In this document: one piece after another, positions 22,414 through 30,255 of the stretch
Position numbering within the stretch: the stretch's first letter is position 1
Layout of the letters: each line of letters opens with the position of its first letter
Assembly: GCF_007858435.1 (NCBI RefSeq)
Contig: NZ_VIGW01000020.1
Span: 1 to 34,297 of the forward strand
Length of the DNA: 34,297 bases
Direction of reading: 5' to 3'
Source of the DNA: Tsukamurella asaccharolytica
GTDB lineage: Bacteria > Actinomycetota > Actinomycetes > Mycobacteriales > Mycobacteriaceae
Notes under the pieces: generated by a model
Databases searched by the model: none
Seen by the model: the letters and a program-made list of their open reading frames with translations, nothing else
What the model was told of the DNA's origin: nothing
Translations under genes and position numbers: made by a program

Positions 22414-23004
22414 TCACAAGCTCCGCCACATCGGCCACAGCGGTGGCGCGGCCGGGGCGGCGACGATCGGCGCGCCGATATCGACGAATCCGTTCCGCCT
22501 GTACAGGCGGCGATTGTCCTGCGAGGACGCCTCCAGATAGCAGGGCAGTCCGCGTGCGGCGGCGCGACACCAGCCCTCCTCGAGCATCATCGCGCCGATC
22601 CCCTCCCCGCGCCGCGCCGGAAGGACTGCCATCGACGCCAGGTGCACGTGCGGTGCGACGGGCCGCACGGCATCCGTGGCTTCCTGCACGGCGCGCATCC
22701 TGCGCGCGAGGGGATCGTCGCCGGGAATGCCTACCGCGGATTCCACGCGGGGCTCGAGCCAGATCGAGACGCCGACGAGGGCCGCGTCGGGATCGAGCGC
22801 CGCGAGGACGCCACCCATCGGTATCGCCTCGGAGAGTGTCGCCGCGAACATGTGCTCCAGGACGACCTCGCGTGCGGCGCCGTCGGGGTGCATCCAGCGG
22901 GTGAAGGCATCGTCCGCGAAGGCGGTCGAACACAGCCGCGCCAGAGAGGCGAGGTCGTCGGTCGCCGCCGGGCCGATGTGGATCGCCGCGCCGCCGGTAC
23001 TCAT
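22414..23004 (-). CDS. GNAT-family N-acetyltransferase
   Basis: A 196-residue GNAT acyltransferase. The acetyl-CoA pyrophosphate-binding loop is in LASMAVLPARRGEGIGAMMLEEGW (about 122-145, RRGEGIG at 131-137). The late YLEASSQDNRRLYRRNGFVDIG is the usual motif-B end, with the conserved Tyr. The N-terminal DDAFTRWMHPDG resembles a subgroup of actinobacterial GNATs. The substrate is unknown. The ATG overlaps the stop of the upstream NAD(P)-binding gene as ATGA. Both are likely controlled by the divergent TetR regulator. Confidence 0.9.
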   Translation of the reverse strand: MSTGGAAIHIGPAATDDLASLARLCSTAFADDAFTRWMHPDGAAREVVLEHMFAATLSEAIPMGGVLAALDPDAALVGVSIWLEPRVESAVGIPGDDPLARRMRAVQEATDAVRPVAPHVHLASMAVLPARRGEGIGAMMLEEGWCRAAARGLPCYLEASSQDNRRLYRRNGFVDIGAPIVAAPAAPPLWPMWRSL

Positions 23005-23699
23005 CGACGGCCCGCGAGTGCGCTGGGAGCGGCGCAGCCGACGATGGCCGGCGCCTTCCGAATCAGGGTGTCGTCGGTGAGAGCTTCGACCATGTACAGC
23101 GCGTAGTCGACCCGCCGCGTCCGGTCGCTCGCGAGGACCGGGTCGCCCACGTGGGCACCCGCGATCGGCAGTCCCTGGCTCGGGCCCTCCTCGAGCGAGC
23201 TCGCCCGCACGAGCGTCCACGCCGTGGTGCTCGCGTAGATCCGTCGCGCCGCCTCGACCTGGTCGTCGATGTCCATGACCCGCACCGCCCTCATCACCTT
23301 AGTGACCGCGGACTGCATCATCACGGTCCGCTTCGAGTACCGATCCGTGGCGTCGTAGGGCACGTGCCAGCCGCACGAGAAGATCAGCCTGGCATCGGGT
23401 TCCGCGGCATCCAGGACGGCCTGTGCCGTCCCGGACGAGTAGCCGCGGACTCCCCACGGCACGAGCACGGTGAGCACCCCGTCGCACCCCGCGACGGCGC
23501 GCCGGATGACCTCCGCATCGTTGGTGTCACCGGGTACCACCGTGATCCGGTCCGCGCGATCAGCGAGCTTGCCGACGCTGCGCTCCCGGCACACCCCGAC
23601 GACCTCGTAGCCGCGGCGCAACGCCTCGTCGACCATGTACCGGCCGAGCTTCCCCGACGCGCCCACGATGCAGACCCGTCGAATCCCTTGTTCCTTCAT
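23001..23699 (-). CDS. NAD(P)-binding NmrA/SDR-like protein
   Basis: A 232-residue Rossmann-fold protein of the NAD(P)H-binding/atypical SDR group. The nucleotide-binding glycine motif is VGASGKLGRYMVDEALRRGYEVVGVCR (about 12-38). The sequence VVPGDTNDAEVIRRAVAGCDGVLTVL follows in the usual position. It ends with a C-terminal binding domain (DIDDQVEAARRIYASTTAWTLVRAS). It may act on a substrate or as a redox sensor, and the sequence does not settle which. The ATG at 23699 has a GAGGAGGAG ribosome binding site. The intergenic region to the divergent TetR gene has two perfect operators, so it is almost certainly the TetR target. Confidence 0.9.
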   Translation of the reverse strand: MKEQGIRRVCIVGASGKLGRYMVDEALRRGYEVVGVCRERSVGKLADRADRITVVPGDTNDAEVIRRAVAGCDGVLTVLVPWGVRGYSSGTAQAVLDAAEPDARLIFSCGWHVPYDATDRYSKRTVMMQSAVTKVMRAVRVMDIDDQVEAARRIYASTTAWTLVRASSLEEGPSQGLPIAGAHVGDPVLASDRTRRVDYALYMVEALTDDTLIRKAPAIVGCAAPSALAGRR

Positions 23700-23721
23700 G
23701 GCATCTCCTCCTCATCTCGAG

Positions 23722-23736
23722 ACTTACGATGTAAGT
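23722..23736. promoter_or_regulatory. TetR operator 1 (ACTTAC-GAT-GTAAGT)
   Basis: A 15-bp palindrome with 6-bp arms around 3 bp, lying between the divergent NAD(P)-binding and TetR genes. Confidence 0.82.
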
Positions 23737-23743
23737 AAGATAG

Positions 23744-23758
23744 ACTTACGCGGTAAGT
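23744..23758. promoter_or_regulatory. TetR operator 2 (ACTTAC-GCG-GTAAGT)
   Basis: A second palindrome with identical 6-bp arms and a different 3-bp centre. The centres are 22 bp apart, about two helical turns, so two dimers would sit on the same face. The -10 region of the NAD(P)-binding gene lies close by in the AT-richer stretch. Confidence 0.82.
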
Positions 23759-23783
23759 TTCCGCAAGGGCCGAGAGGAATTCC

Positions 23784-24437
23784 GTGCGTAAGGACCGTCC
23801 GCCGCTGACGCGCGACCGCGTCGTCGCTGCCGCAGTGGAACTCGCGGACGCGACGGGGTTGGCCGCCGTGACGATGCGAGCCGTTGCCGGCACCCTCGCC
23901 GTGGAGGCGATGTCCCTGTACAACCACGTGAAGAATCGGGAGGACCTGCTGGACGGCATGGTCGACGCGGTCTTCGCGGAGATACCGATTCCGGCGCCCT
24001 CGCCGCAGTGGCGACCCGCCCTGCACGCGATCGCCGGACAGACCCGGGCCGCCCTCCAGCGGCACCCCTGGGCGATCGGCATGCTCGATTCGCGTGCCAC
24101 GCCCGGCTCCGCGACGTTGCGTCGACAGGACTTCGTCCTTGGAGTCCTGCTCGAGGCGGGCTTCTCCGCCGCGGGAGCGGTCCGCGCCGTGGCGGTCCTC
24201 GACAGCTACGTCTACGGCAGCGCGCTCACCGAGAAGAGCCTTGCGCTGGCGGGTGATCGCACCGTTGCCGAGGCGGCCGAAGAGCTCATATCGACGGTGT
24301 CCGCGTCCGAGTATCCGAACCTCCTCGCCGTCGCGCGCGAACGGGCGGGCGGCACCGCCACCGATTCCTACGACGCGGAGTTCGAGTTCGGCCTCACGCT
24401 TCTCCTCGACGGGCTCCGGCCCGGCGCACGCGGCTGA
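23784..24437 (+). CDS. TetR-family transcriptional repressor
   Basis: A 217-residue regulator. The DNA-binding helix-turn-helix lies at about 12-58 (DRVVAAAVELADATGLAAVTMRAVAGTLAVEAMSLYNHVKNREDLLDGMVDAVF). The C-terminal domain is of the tetracycline-repressor-like type (PQWRPALHAIAGQTRAALQRHPWAIGMLDS). The ligand is unknown. The GTG at 23784 has an AGAGGA ribosome binding site. It is divergent from the NAD(P)-binding/GNAT genes across two perfect palindromes, so it most likely represses both that operon and itself. Confidence 0.92.
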   Translation: MRKDRPPLTRDRVVAAAVELADATGLAAVTMRAVAGTLAVEAMSLYNHVKNREDLLDGMVDAVFAEIPIPAPSPQWRPALHAIAGQTRAALQRHPWAIGMLDSRATPGSATLRRQDFVLGVLLEAGFSAAGAVRAVAVLDSYVYGSALTEKSLALAGDRTVAEAAEELISTVSASEYPNLLAVARERAGGTATDSYDAEFEFGLTLLLDGLRPGARG

Positions 24438-24476
24438 CGGTCGGCGCCGAACGACCGGCCCGCAGCGCGCGATCGG

Positions 24477-24482
24477 TACGCT
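24477..24482 (+). promoter_or_regulatory. -10 box (TACGCT), leaderless YdcF-like gene
   Basis: TACGCT is followed by 7 nt and the GTG at 24490. Confidence 0.5.
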
Positions 24483-24489
24483 CGGTCCA

Positions 24490-25098
24490 GTGTTCGCCAT
24501 CCTGCGCCGCCTGATCCGATACCTCGTGATCGCGGTCATCCTCGCCATGGCGGCCTCGAGCGCCTGGGTGCAGTGGGAGAGCCGATCGCGCATCGCGCAC
24601 GACGCCGCCCGGCCGTGGGTCATCGTCCTGGGCGATCGCGTGCACGACGGCGAACCCTCGGTCTATCTGCGCGAACGACTCGACACCGCGCTGACGGTCC
24701 TCCGCGCGAATCGCGCTCAGCGCGTACTGGTCTCCGGACACGCGGCGTCGACGAAGGGCGACGAGGTCGCCGCCATGCGGAAGTACCTGGTCGATCGCGG
24801 CATCGACGGAGCGAGGATCGTCGACGACCGATTCGGCGTCACGACCTACAACACCTGCGCCCGCGCGGAATCGGTGTTCGGGATCGACAGTGCGGTACTC
24901 GTGACGCAGGACTTCCACCTGCGCCGCGCCGTGGCATTGTGCCGCGCGCAGGGCATCGACGCCGCAGGGGTGGAAGCCGGGTCCGACGCCGGCGTCTACT
25001 TGACGGTGCGGAACTGGGTCCGCGAGATCGGCCTCTCCCGCCCGAAGGCGGCGTTGGACGCCCTGCGTGACCCAGGCCCCGGCACCGTCGAGCGCTAG
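24490..25098 (+). CDS. YdcF/SanA-like DUF218 membrane-anchored protein
   Basis: A 202-residue protein. One N-terminal transmembrane helix (about 8-27, IRYLVIAVILAMAASSAWV) is followed by an outside-facing DUF218 domain. Seen: PWVIVLGDRVHDGEPSVYLRERLDTALTV (about 42-70), RVLVSGHAASTKGDEVAAMRKYLVDRGI (about 78-105), DDRFGVTTYNTCARA (about 112-126) and VLVTQDFHLRRAVALCRAQGIDAAGV. This is the order of SanA/YdcF conserved blocks, including the S-G and T-Q-x-F-H-x-x-R motifs. Relatives are linked to envelope barrier function. The GTG start follows a TACGCT -10 box by 7 nt. Its stop codon and the convergent ychF stop overlap in one CTAG. Confidence 0.88.
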   Translation: MFAILRRLIRYLVIAVILAMAASSAWVQWESRSRIAHDAARPWVIVLGDRVHDGEPSVYLRERLDTALTVLRANRAQRVLVSGHAASTKGDEVAAMRKYLVDRGIDGARIVDDRFGVTTYNTCARAESVFGIDSAVLVTQDFHLRRAVALCRAQGIDAAGVEAGSDAGVYLTVRNWVREIGLSRPKAALDALRDPGPGTVER

Positions 25099-26168
25099 AC
25101 GTTGAAGCGGAACTCGACCACGTCACCGTCGGACATGACGTAGTCCTTGCCCTCCATGCGCACCTTGCCGGCGGCCTTCGCCGCGGCCATGGTGCCGTGG
25201 GCGTCGAGGTCGGCGAAGGAGACGATCTCGGCCTTGATGAAGCCCTTCTCGAAGTCGGTGTGGATCACGCCGGCGGCCCTGGGGGCGGTGTCGCCCTTGC
25301 GGATCGTCCAGGCGCGCGACTCCTTGGGGCCGGCGGTGAGGTAGGTCTGCAGCCCCAGCGTGTGGAAGCCGGCGCGGGCGAGCGAGTCGAGACCCGGCTC
25401 GTCCTGGCCGATGGACTCGAGCATCTCGGCCTGGTCCTCAGGGTCGAGCTCCAGCAGCTCGGACTCGATCTTGGCGTCGAGGAACACCGCGTCGGCGGGG
25501 GCGACGGCGGCGGCTAGCTCCGCCCGGCGCGCAGCGTCGGTGAGCACGCCCTCGTCGGCGTTGAAGACGTACAGGAAGGGCTTCGCGGTCATCAGGTGCA
25601 GCTCGCGGATCGGCGTGGTGTCGAAGCCGGCGCCGAACAGCGTCTTGCCGTCGGTGAGGATCGCCTCCGCGGCCTTCACGGCCTCGAGCGTCTCGACCAG
25701 TTCCTTGTTCTTGCGTGCGTCCTTCTCCAGCCGGGGCAGGGCCTTCTCGATGGTCTGCAGGTCGGCGAGGATCAGCTCGGTGGCGACGGTCTCGATGTCG
25801 GCGAGCGGATCGACCTTGCCGGCGACGTGCACGACGTCCTCGTCGGAGAAGACGCGCACCACCTGGCAGATCGCGTCGGCCTCGCGGATGTTCGAGAGGA
25901 ACTGATTGCCCATGCCCTCGCCCTCGGAGGCGCCCTTGACGATGCCGGCGATGTCGACGAAGGACACCGTCGCGGGGAGGATGCGCTCGGAGCCGAAGAT
26001 CTCCGCCAGGCGGTTCAGGCGCGGGTCCGGCAGGTTCACCACGCCGACGTTCGGCTCGATGGTGGCGAACGGGTAGTTCGCCGCCTCCACCTCACTGTTG
26101 GTGAGGGCGTTGAACAGGGTGGACTTGCCGACATTGGGCAGTCCGACGATTCCGAGGGTAAGGCTCAC
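25095..26168 (-). CDS. ychF: Ribosome-binding ATPase/GTPase YchF (OLA1 family)
   Basis: A 357-residue P-loop protein of the Obg-like ATPase group; E. coli YchF binds ribosomes and hydrolyses ATP, and is linked to oxidative-stress control. Seen: the G1 motif GLPNVGKST (9-17), the G2 region YPFATIEPNVGVV (about 32-44), G3 DIAG (72-75) with GASEGEGMGNQFL after it, and FNADE as the G4-like motif. A TGS domain lies at the C-terminus (QTYLTAGPKESRAWTIRKGDTAPRAAGVIHTDFEKGFIKAEIVSF). The length is standard. The GTG at 26168 lies 8 nt after a TAGAAT -10 box. Divergent from cstA. Confidence 0.96.
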   Translation of the reverse strand: MSLTLGIVGLPNVGKSTLFNALTNSEVEAANYPFATIEPNVGVVNLPDPRLNRLAEIFGSERILPATVSFVDIAGIVKGASEGEGMGNQFLSNIREADAICQVVRVFSDEDVVHVAGKVDPLADIETVATELILADLQTIEKALPRLEKDARKNKELVETLEAVKAAEAILTDGKTLFGAGFDTTPIRELHLMTAKPFLYVFNADEGVLTDAARRAELAAAVAPADAVFLDAKIESELLELDPEDQAEMLESIGQDEPGLDSLARAGFHTLGLQTYLTAGPKESRAWTIRKGDTAPRAAGVIHTDFEKGFIKAEIVSFADLDAHGTMAAAKAAGKVRMEGKDYVMSDGDVVEFRFNV

Positions 26169-26176
26169 GGGGCCTG

Positions 26177-26182
26177 ATTCTA
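26177..26182 (-). promoter_or_regulatory. -10 box (TAGAAT) of ychF
   Basis: TAGAAT is followed by 8 nt and the GTG at 26168, giving a leaderless or nearly leaderless transcript. Confidence 0.5.
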
Positions 26183-26212
26183 CGTGCCACGATCCCGCGC
26201 GAATCCCCCACG

Positions 26213-26227
26213 CCCGCGGCCCGCGGG
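26213..26227. promoter_or_regulatory. GC-rich palindrome in the ychF-cstA gap (CCCGCGG-C-CCGCGGG)
   Basis: A 15-bp near-perfect palindrome 6 bp upstream of a TATGAC sequence (26234-26239) that is a possible -10 box for cstA. Possible operator. Confidence 0.4.
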
Positions 26228-26245
26228 TGGAACTATGACGCTTGC

Positions 26246-26263
26246 GAACCACCACTGTGGTTC
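26246..26263. promoter_or_regulatory. Hairpin in the cstA leader (GAACCAC-CACT-GTGGTTC)
   Basis: Perfect 7-bp arms around 4 nt, just 20 nt before the cstA GTG at 26284. It would lie at the 5' end of the mRNA if the TATGAC box is used. It could be an operator or an RNA hairpin. Confidence 0.5.
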
Positions 26264-26283
26264 CCGACCTTCGAGGAGGCAGC

Positions 26284-28554
26284 GTGTCAGCTCCCATCGC
26301 TCCGTCGACCACGGAGACCGACCGCGACATCACCTACGTCCGGACGGACCCGAGCCTGCCGCCCGTCGCGGTCATCGATCGCAGCCCGATCACCACCAAA
26401 CACAAGGTGATCTTCGGCGTGATCGCCGTCGTCGGCGCCATCGCCTGGGCCATGATCGCCCTGGCGCGCGGCGAATCCGTGAACGCGGTCTGGTTCGTCC
26501 TCGCGGCGATCTGCACGTACGTGGTGGGCTACCGGTTCTACGCCCGCCTCATCGAGCTCAAGGTCGTGCGCCCGCGCGACGATCACGCCACCCCGGCCGA
26601 GGTGCTGGAGAACGGCACCGATTACCTCCCCACCGACCGGCGGGTGCTGTTCGGCCACCACTTCGCCGCGATCGCCGGCGCCGGGCCGCTCGTCGGGCCC
26701 GTGCTCGCCGCGCAGATGGGGTACCTGCCCGGCACGATCTGGATCATCGTCGGCGCCCTGGTCGCCGGCTGCGTCCAGGACTACCTGGTGCTCTGGGTCG
26801 CCACCCGCCGCCGCGGCCGGTCGCTCGGGCAGATGATCCGCGACGAGCTCGGCCCCGTCGGCGGCACCGCCGCGATCATCGGCATCGCGGCGATCATGAC
26901 CATCCTCATCGCTGTGCTCGCACTCGTCGTGGTGCAGGCGCTCGGGCACAGCCCGTGGGGCGTCTTCTCCATCGCCGCCACGATCCCCATCGCCCTCTTC
27001 ATGGGCGTCTACCTGCGCTTCCTCCGGCCCGGACGAGTCTCCGAGGTCTCGCTGATCGGCTGCGTCCTGCTGCTCGCCGCGGTGATCGGGGGCCGCTACG
27101 TGGGCGAGAGCAGTTGGGGCAAGGACCTGTTCACGCTCACGCCCGTCCAGCTGAGCTGGGCGATCATCATTTACGGCTTCGCCGCGTCCGTGCTCCCGGT
27201 GTGGCTGCTGCTCGCGCCCCGCGACTACCTCTCGACGTTCATGAAGGTCGGCACCATCGCCCTGCTGGCCGTGGGCATCATCGTCGCCCGCCCGCTCATG
27301 GAGGCCCCCGCGGTCTCCGACTTCGCGACCCGCGGCGACGGCCCCGTCTTCGCCGGATCCCTGTTCCCGTTCCTGTTCATCACCATCGCGTGCGGCGCCC
27401 TCTCCGGCTTCCACTCCCTGGTCAGCTCCGGCACCACGCCGAAGCTGCTGGAGAAGGAGGGGCAGATGCGGCTGATCGGCTACGGCGGAATGCTCACCGA
27501 GTCCTTCGTCGCGATCATGGCCCTGGTGACCGCCTCGATCATCAACCAGCACTTCTACTTCGCCATGAACGCGCCGATCGCGAAGACCGGCGGCACCGCG
27601 GAGACCGCGGCGACCTACGTCAATTCGCTGGGCCTGAGCGGCGATCCGATCACCGGGGAGCAACTCTCCCAGGCGGCGAAGGACATCGGCGAGGAATCGA
27701 TCGTCTCCCGCACCGGCGGCGCCCCGACGCTCGCCTTCGGCATGTCCGAGGTGCTGCACCAGGTCTTCGGCGGGTCCGGCATGAAATCCTTCTGGTACCA
27801 CTTCGCGATCATGTTCGAGGCGCTGTTCATCCTCACCACCGTCGACGCCGGCACCCGCGTCGCCCGGTTCCTCGTCTCGGACGCGCTGAGCAACCTCGGC
27901 GGGCCGTTCCAGCGGCTCAAGGATCCGAGCTGGCGCGTGGGCGCCTGGGTCGCCTCGCTGCTGGTCGTGGCGGGGTGGGGCAGCATCCTGCTCATGGGCG
28001 TGACGGACCCGCTCGGCGGCATCAACACCCTCTTCCCGCTGTTCGGCATCGCCAACCAGCTGCTCGCTGCGATGGCGCTCACCCTGGTGGTCGTCGTGGT
28101 GGTCAAGAAGGGCTACTACAAGTGGGTGTGGATACCCGCGATCCCGCTGGTCTGGGATCTCATCGTGACGATGACGGCGTCGTGGCAGAAGATCTTCAGC
28201 TCCGACCCGGCGGTCGGTTACTGGAAGCAGCACAGCAACTTCAAGGCGGCGGCCGAGTCCGGCGCGTCGTCGTTCGGCTCCGCCAAGACGCCGGAGGCGA
28301 TCGACGCGGTGGTGCGCAACACCTTCATCCAGGGCACCCTCTCGATCGTCTTCGCGCTCATGGTGATCATCGTCGTGGTGGTGGGCGTGTGGACCATCTA
28401 CCGCACGGTGTCCGGCAACGGCCGCCCGCTCACCGAGGAGGAGCCGGTGCCGAGCAGGCTGTTCGCGCCGAGCGGCCTCCTCCCGACCCCCGCAGAGAGG
28501 AAGGTGCAGGAGCAATGGGACGCGCTGGGAACGCCCCGATCGTCCGGGCACTGA
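26284..28554 (+). CDS. cstA: Carbon starvation protein CstA, pyruvate/peptide transporter family
   Basis: A 756-residue multi-spanning membrane protein of the CstA/BtsT family; E. coli members import pyruvate with protons. The N-terminal CstA domain (about 40-470) has the signature block LFGHHFAAIAGAGPLVGPVLAAQMGYLPG (about 128-156), followed by GALVAGCVQDYLVLW. The five-helix C-terminal domain (about 490-700) includes VDAGTRVARFLVSD and GGINTLFPLFGIANQLLAAMAL. The GTG at 26284 was chosen because GAGGAGG lies just upstream. The last 40 bases overlap the ybdD gene, its usual partner. Carbon-starvation control is expected from the family but is not visible here. Confidence 0.95.
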   Translation: MSAPIAPSTTETDRDITYVRTDPSLPPVAVIDRSPITTKHKVIFGVIAVVGAIAWAMIALARGESVNAVWFVLAAICTYVVGYRFYARLIELKVVRPRDDHATPAEVLENGTDYLPTDRRVLFGHHFAAIAGAGPLVGPVLAAQMGYLPGTIWIIVGALVAGCVQDYLVLWVATRRRGRSLGQMIRDELGPVGGTAAIIGIAAIMTILIAVLALVVVQALGHSPWGVFSIAATIPIALFMGVYLRFLRPGRVSEVSLIGCVLLLAAVIGGRYVGESSWGKDLFTLTPVQLSWAIIIYGFAASVLPVWLLLAPRDYLSTFMKVGTIALLAVGIIVARPLMEAPAVSDFATRGDGPVFAGSLFPFLFITIACGALSGFHSLVSSGTTPKLLEKEGQMRLIGYGGMLTESFVAIMALVTASIINQHFYFAMNAPIAKTGGTAETAATYVNSLGLSGDPITGEQLSQAAKDIGEESIVSRTGGAPTLAFGMSEVLHQVFGGSGMKSFWYHFAIMFEALFILTTVDAGTRVARFLVSDALSNLGGPFQRLKDPSWRVGAWVASLLVVAGWGSILLMGVTDPLGGINTLFPLFGIANQLLAAMALTLVVVVVVKKGYYKWVWIPAIPLVWDLIVTMTASWQKIFSSDPAVGYWKQHSNFKAAAESGASSFGSAKTPEAIDAVVRNTFIQGTLSIVFALMVIIVVVVGVWTIYRTVSGNGRPLTEEEPVPSRLFAPSGLLPTPAERKVQEQWDALGTPRSSGH

Positions 28555-28715
28555 AGGCGGTCCGCTGGTACGTGGGCTCGGTGATGGGCGATAACCACTA
28601 CCAGCGGTACGTCGAGCACCGTCGCGCGACGCATCCGGGCGAGCCCGTGATGACCGAGCGGGAGTACTGGAAGGCCCGGCACGACGGGGCGACGGTGACC
28701 GCACGCTGCTGCTGA
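28515..28715 (+). CDS. YbdD/YjiX (DUF466) small protein, CstA partner
   Basis: A 66-residue protein of the YbdD/YjiX family, nearly always next to CstA. Seen: VRWYVGSVMGDNHYQRYVEHRRATHPGEPVMTEREYWKARHDG with the family's YxxYVEHxRxxHP pattern, and the terminal Cys-Cys typical of the family. The start overlaps the cstA end by 40 bases in a different frame, with GGTGCAGGAGCA as the ribosome binding site inside cstA. It is thought to assist the transporter. The closing TGA is a real stop, not selenocysteine. Confidence 0.92.
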   Translation: MGRAGNAPIVRALKAVRWYVGSVMGDNHYQRYVEHRRATHPGEPVMTEREYWKARHDGATVTARCC

Positions 28716-28716
28716 G

Positions 28717-28734
28717 CAGCACCTGGACGTGCTG
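28717..28734. terminator. Short hairpin after cstA-ybdD
   Basis: CAGCAC-N6-GTGCTG begins 2 nt after the ybdD stop. There is no T-tract. Weak terminator candidate. Confidence 0.4.
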
Positions 28735-28782
28735 TCCGAAAGCCGCTAGCGCCCGCCGCCGTGCGATGCCAGAGTCGATGGG

Positions 28783-30255
28783 GTGACCACCAGCTCACCC
28801 CACCTCGACTTCGACCGGTGCTACCGGGCGATCGCCGGCCGCGACCCTCGGTTCGACGGCCAGTTCTACACCGCCGTCGCCACTACCGGCATCTACTGCC
28901 GCCCGTCGTGCCCCGCCACCACGCCCAAGCCGCAGAACGTGAGCTTCCACGTCACGGCCGCCGCGGCGCAGGCCGCCGGGTACCGCGCGTGCCGGCGGTG
29001 CCTTCCCGACGCCGTGCCCGGTTCACCCCGGTGGAACGTCGAGTCCGACCTCGCCGCGCGGGCCATGCGCCTCATCGCCGACGGGGTGGTCGACCGGTCC
29101 GGCGTGGCGGGCCTCGCCGACGGGCTGGGCTACAGCACCCGGCAGCTCACCCGGGTGCTCACCGCGGAACTCGGCGCCGGCCCGCTCGCGCTGGCGCGGG
29201 CCCACCGCGCCACCACCGCGCGCATCCTCATCACCAGCTCGGCGCTGCCCTTCTCCGACATCGCCTTCGCCGCGGGATTCACCTCGATCCGCCAGTTCAA
29301 CGACACGATCCGAGAGGTCTTCGCGCGGACGCCGTCGGAGTTGCGGGCCCAGCGCGGCCCCGCCCCCGCGGCACCGTCGACCGGTGAGCTGAGCCTGCGG
29401 CTCGCGCTGCGGGGACCCTACGCGACCGGCTGGGTGCAGTGGTTCCTCGCCGCGCACGCCGTGGCGGGCCTCGAGCACGCCGACGGTGACCGCTACGCCC
29501 GGATCCTGAGCCTGCCGGGCGGGAACGGGATCGCAAGCGTCGACTTGGGTTCCGTGTCCGACGGGTACATCCGGGCCAGCCTCTCGCTCGCCGCGATGAG
29601 CGACCTGTCGACCGCTGTGGCCCGCCTGCGACACCTCCTGGACCTGGACGCGGATCCCACCGCCGTGGACGAGGCACTCGCCGCCGATCCGCAGCTCGCC
29701 CCGCTGGTGGCGAGAACCCCTGGCATTCGGCTGTTCGGCTGCGTCGATCCCGCGGAGCTACTGCTGCGCACCATGATCGGCCAACAGATCTCCATCGCCG
29801 CGGCGGCCACCCACCAGGCCCGACTCGTGGCCGCGCTCGGCGCCGAGGTCGACGACCCGTCCGGCCGGCTCACCCACGCCTTTCCCACCCCTGCCTCCGT
29901 CGCAGAGCGCGGCGCCGAGGTGCTCACCGGACCACGAACCAGGATCGCCGCGATCCTCGGCGTGGCCGCCGAGCTCGCCGAGGGTCGGCTCACGCTGCAC
30001 GCGGGCATGACCCGGGCGGAGGCCCGCACGGAACTCCTGCGCCTGCGCGGCGTCGGACCCTGGACCGCCGACTACGTTGCGATGCGCCTGCTCGCCGACC
30101 CCGACACGCTCCTCGCCTCCGACCTCGTGGTGGCGAGGGGCGCCGAGCGGCTCGGGCTCGACATCGCGCGCAACCGCTGGAGCCCGTGGGGCAGTTACGT
30201 CTCGCTGCACCTGTGGAACCATTCGCTCACCACCGACCGGAGGATCACCCCGTGA
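28783..30255 (+). CDS. alkA: Ada regulator fused to AlkA 3-methyladenine DNA glycosylase
   Basis: A 490-residue fusion as in mycobacteria. The N-terminal Ada metal site has Cys39, Cys43, Cys70 and Cys73 (TTGIYCRPSC and YRACRRC); Cys39 is the methyl acceptor. An AraC-type DNA-binding domain follows at about 85-185 (GVAGLADGLGYSTRQLTRVLTAELG). The AlkA glycosylase part is at about 200-480, with the N-terminal AlkA fold, LLRTMIGQQISIAAAATHQ and the helix-hairpin-helix LRLRGVGPWTADYVAMR before the catalytic Asp447 (ASDLVVARG). It senses methyl-phosphotriester damage, activates the adaptive response, and excises alkylated bases. The GTG at 28783 is the start. The stop overlaps ogt as GTGA. Confidence 0.95.
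   Translation: MTTSSPHLDFDRCYRAIAGRDPRFDGQFYTAVATTGIYCRPSCPATTPKPQNVSFHVTAAAAQAAGYRACRRCLPDAVPGSPRWNVESDLAARAMRLIADGVVDRSGVAGLADGLGYSTRQLTRVLTAELGAGPLALARAHRATTARILITSSALPFSDIAFAAGFTSIRQFNDTIREVFARTPSELRAQRGPAPAAPSTGELSLRLALRGPYATGWVQWFLAAHAVAGLEHADGDRYARILSLPGGNGIASVDLGSVSDGYIRASLSLAAMSDLSTAVARLRHLLDLDADPTAVDEALAADPQLAPLVARTPGIRLFGCVDPAELLLRTMIGQQISIAAAATHQARLVAALGAEVDDPSGRLTHAFPTPASVAERGAEVLTGPRTRIAAILGVAAELAEGRLTLHAGMTRAEARTELLRLRGVGPWTADYVAMRLLADPDTLLASDLVVARGAERLGLDIARNRWSPWGSYVSLHLWNHSLTTDRRITP

Noticed and set aside
28704-28715. Closing Cys-Cys-TGA of the ybdD gene as a selenocysteine site
   Set aside because: The Cys-Cys end is typical of the YbdD family; no SECIS-like GGUCU loop follows and the frame beyond has no conserved sequence.
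26287-28722. Long minus-strand open frame over cstA
   Set aside because: Its product is a His/Arg/Gly/Glu-rich shadow with no domain, while cstA in the plus strand is unambiguous.
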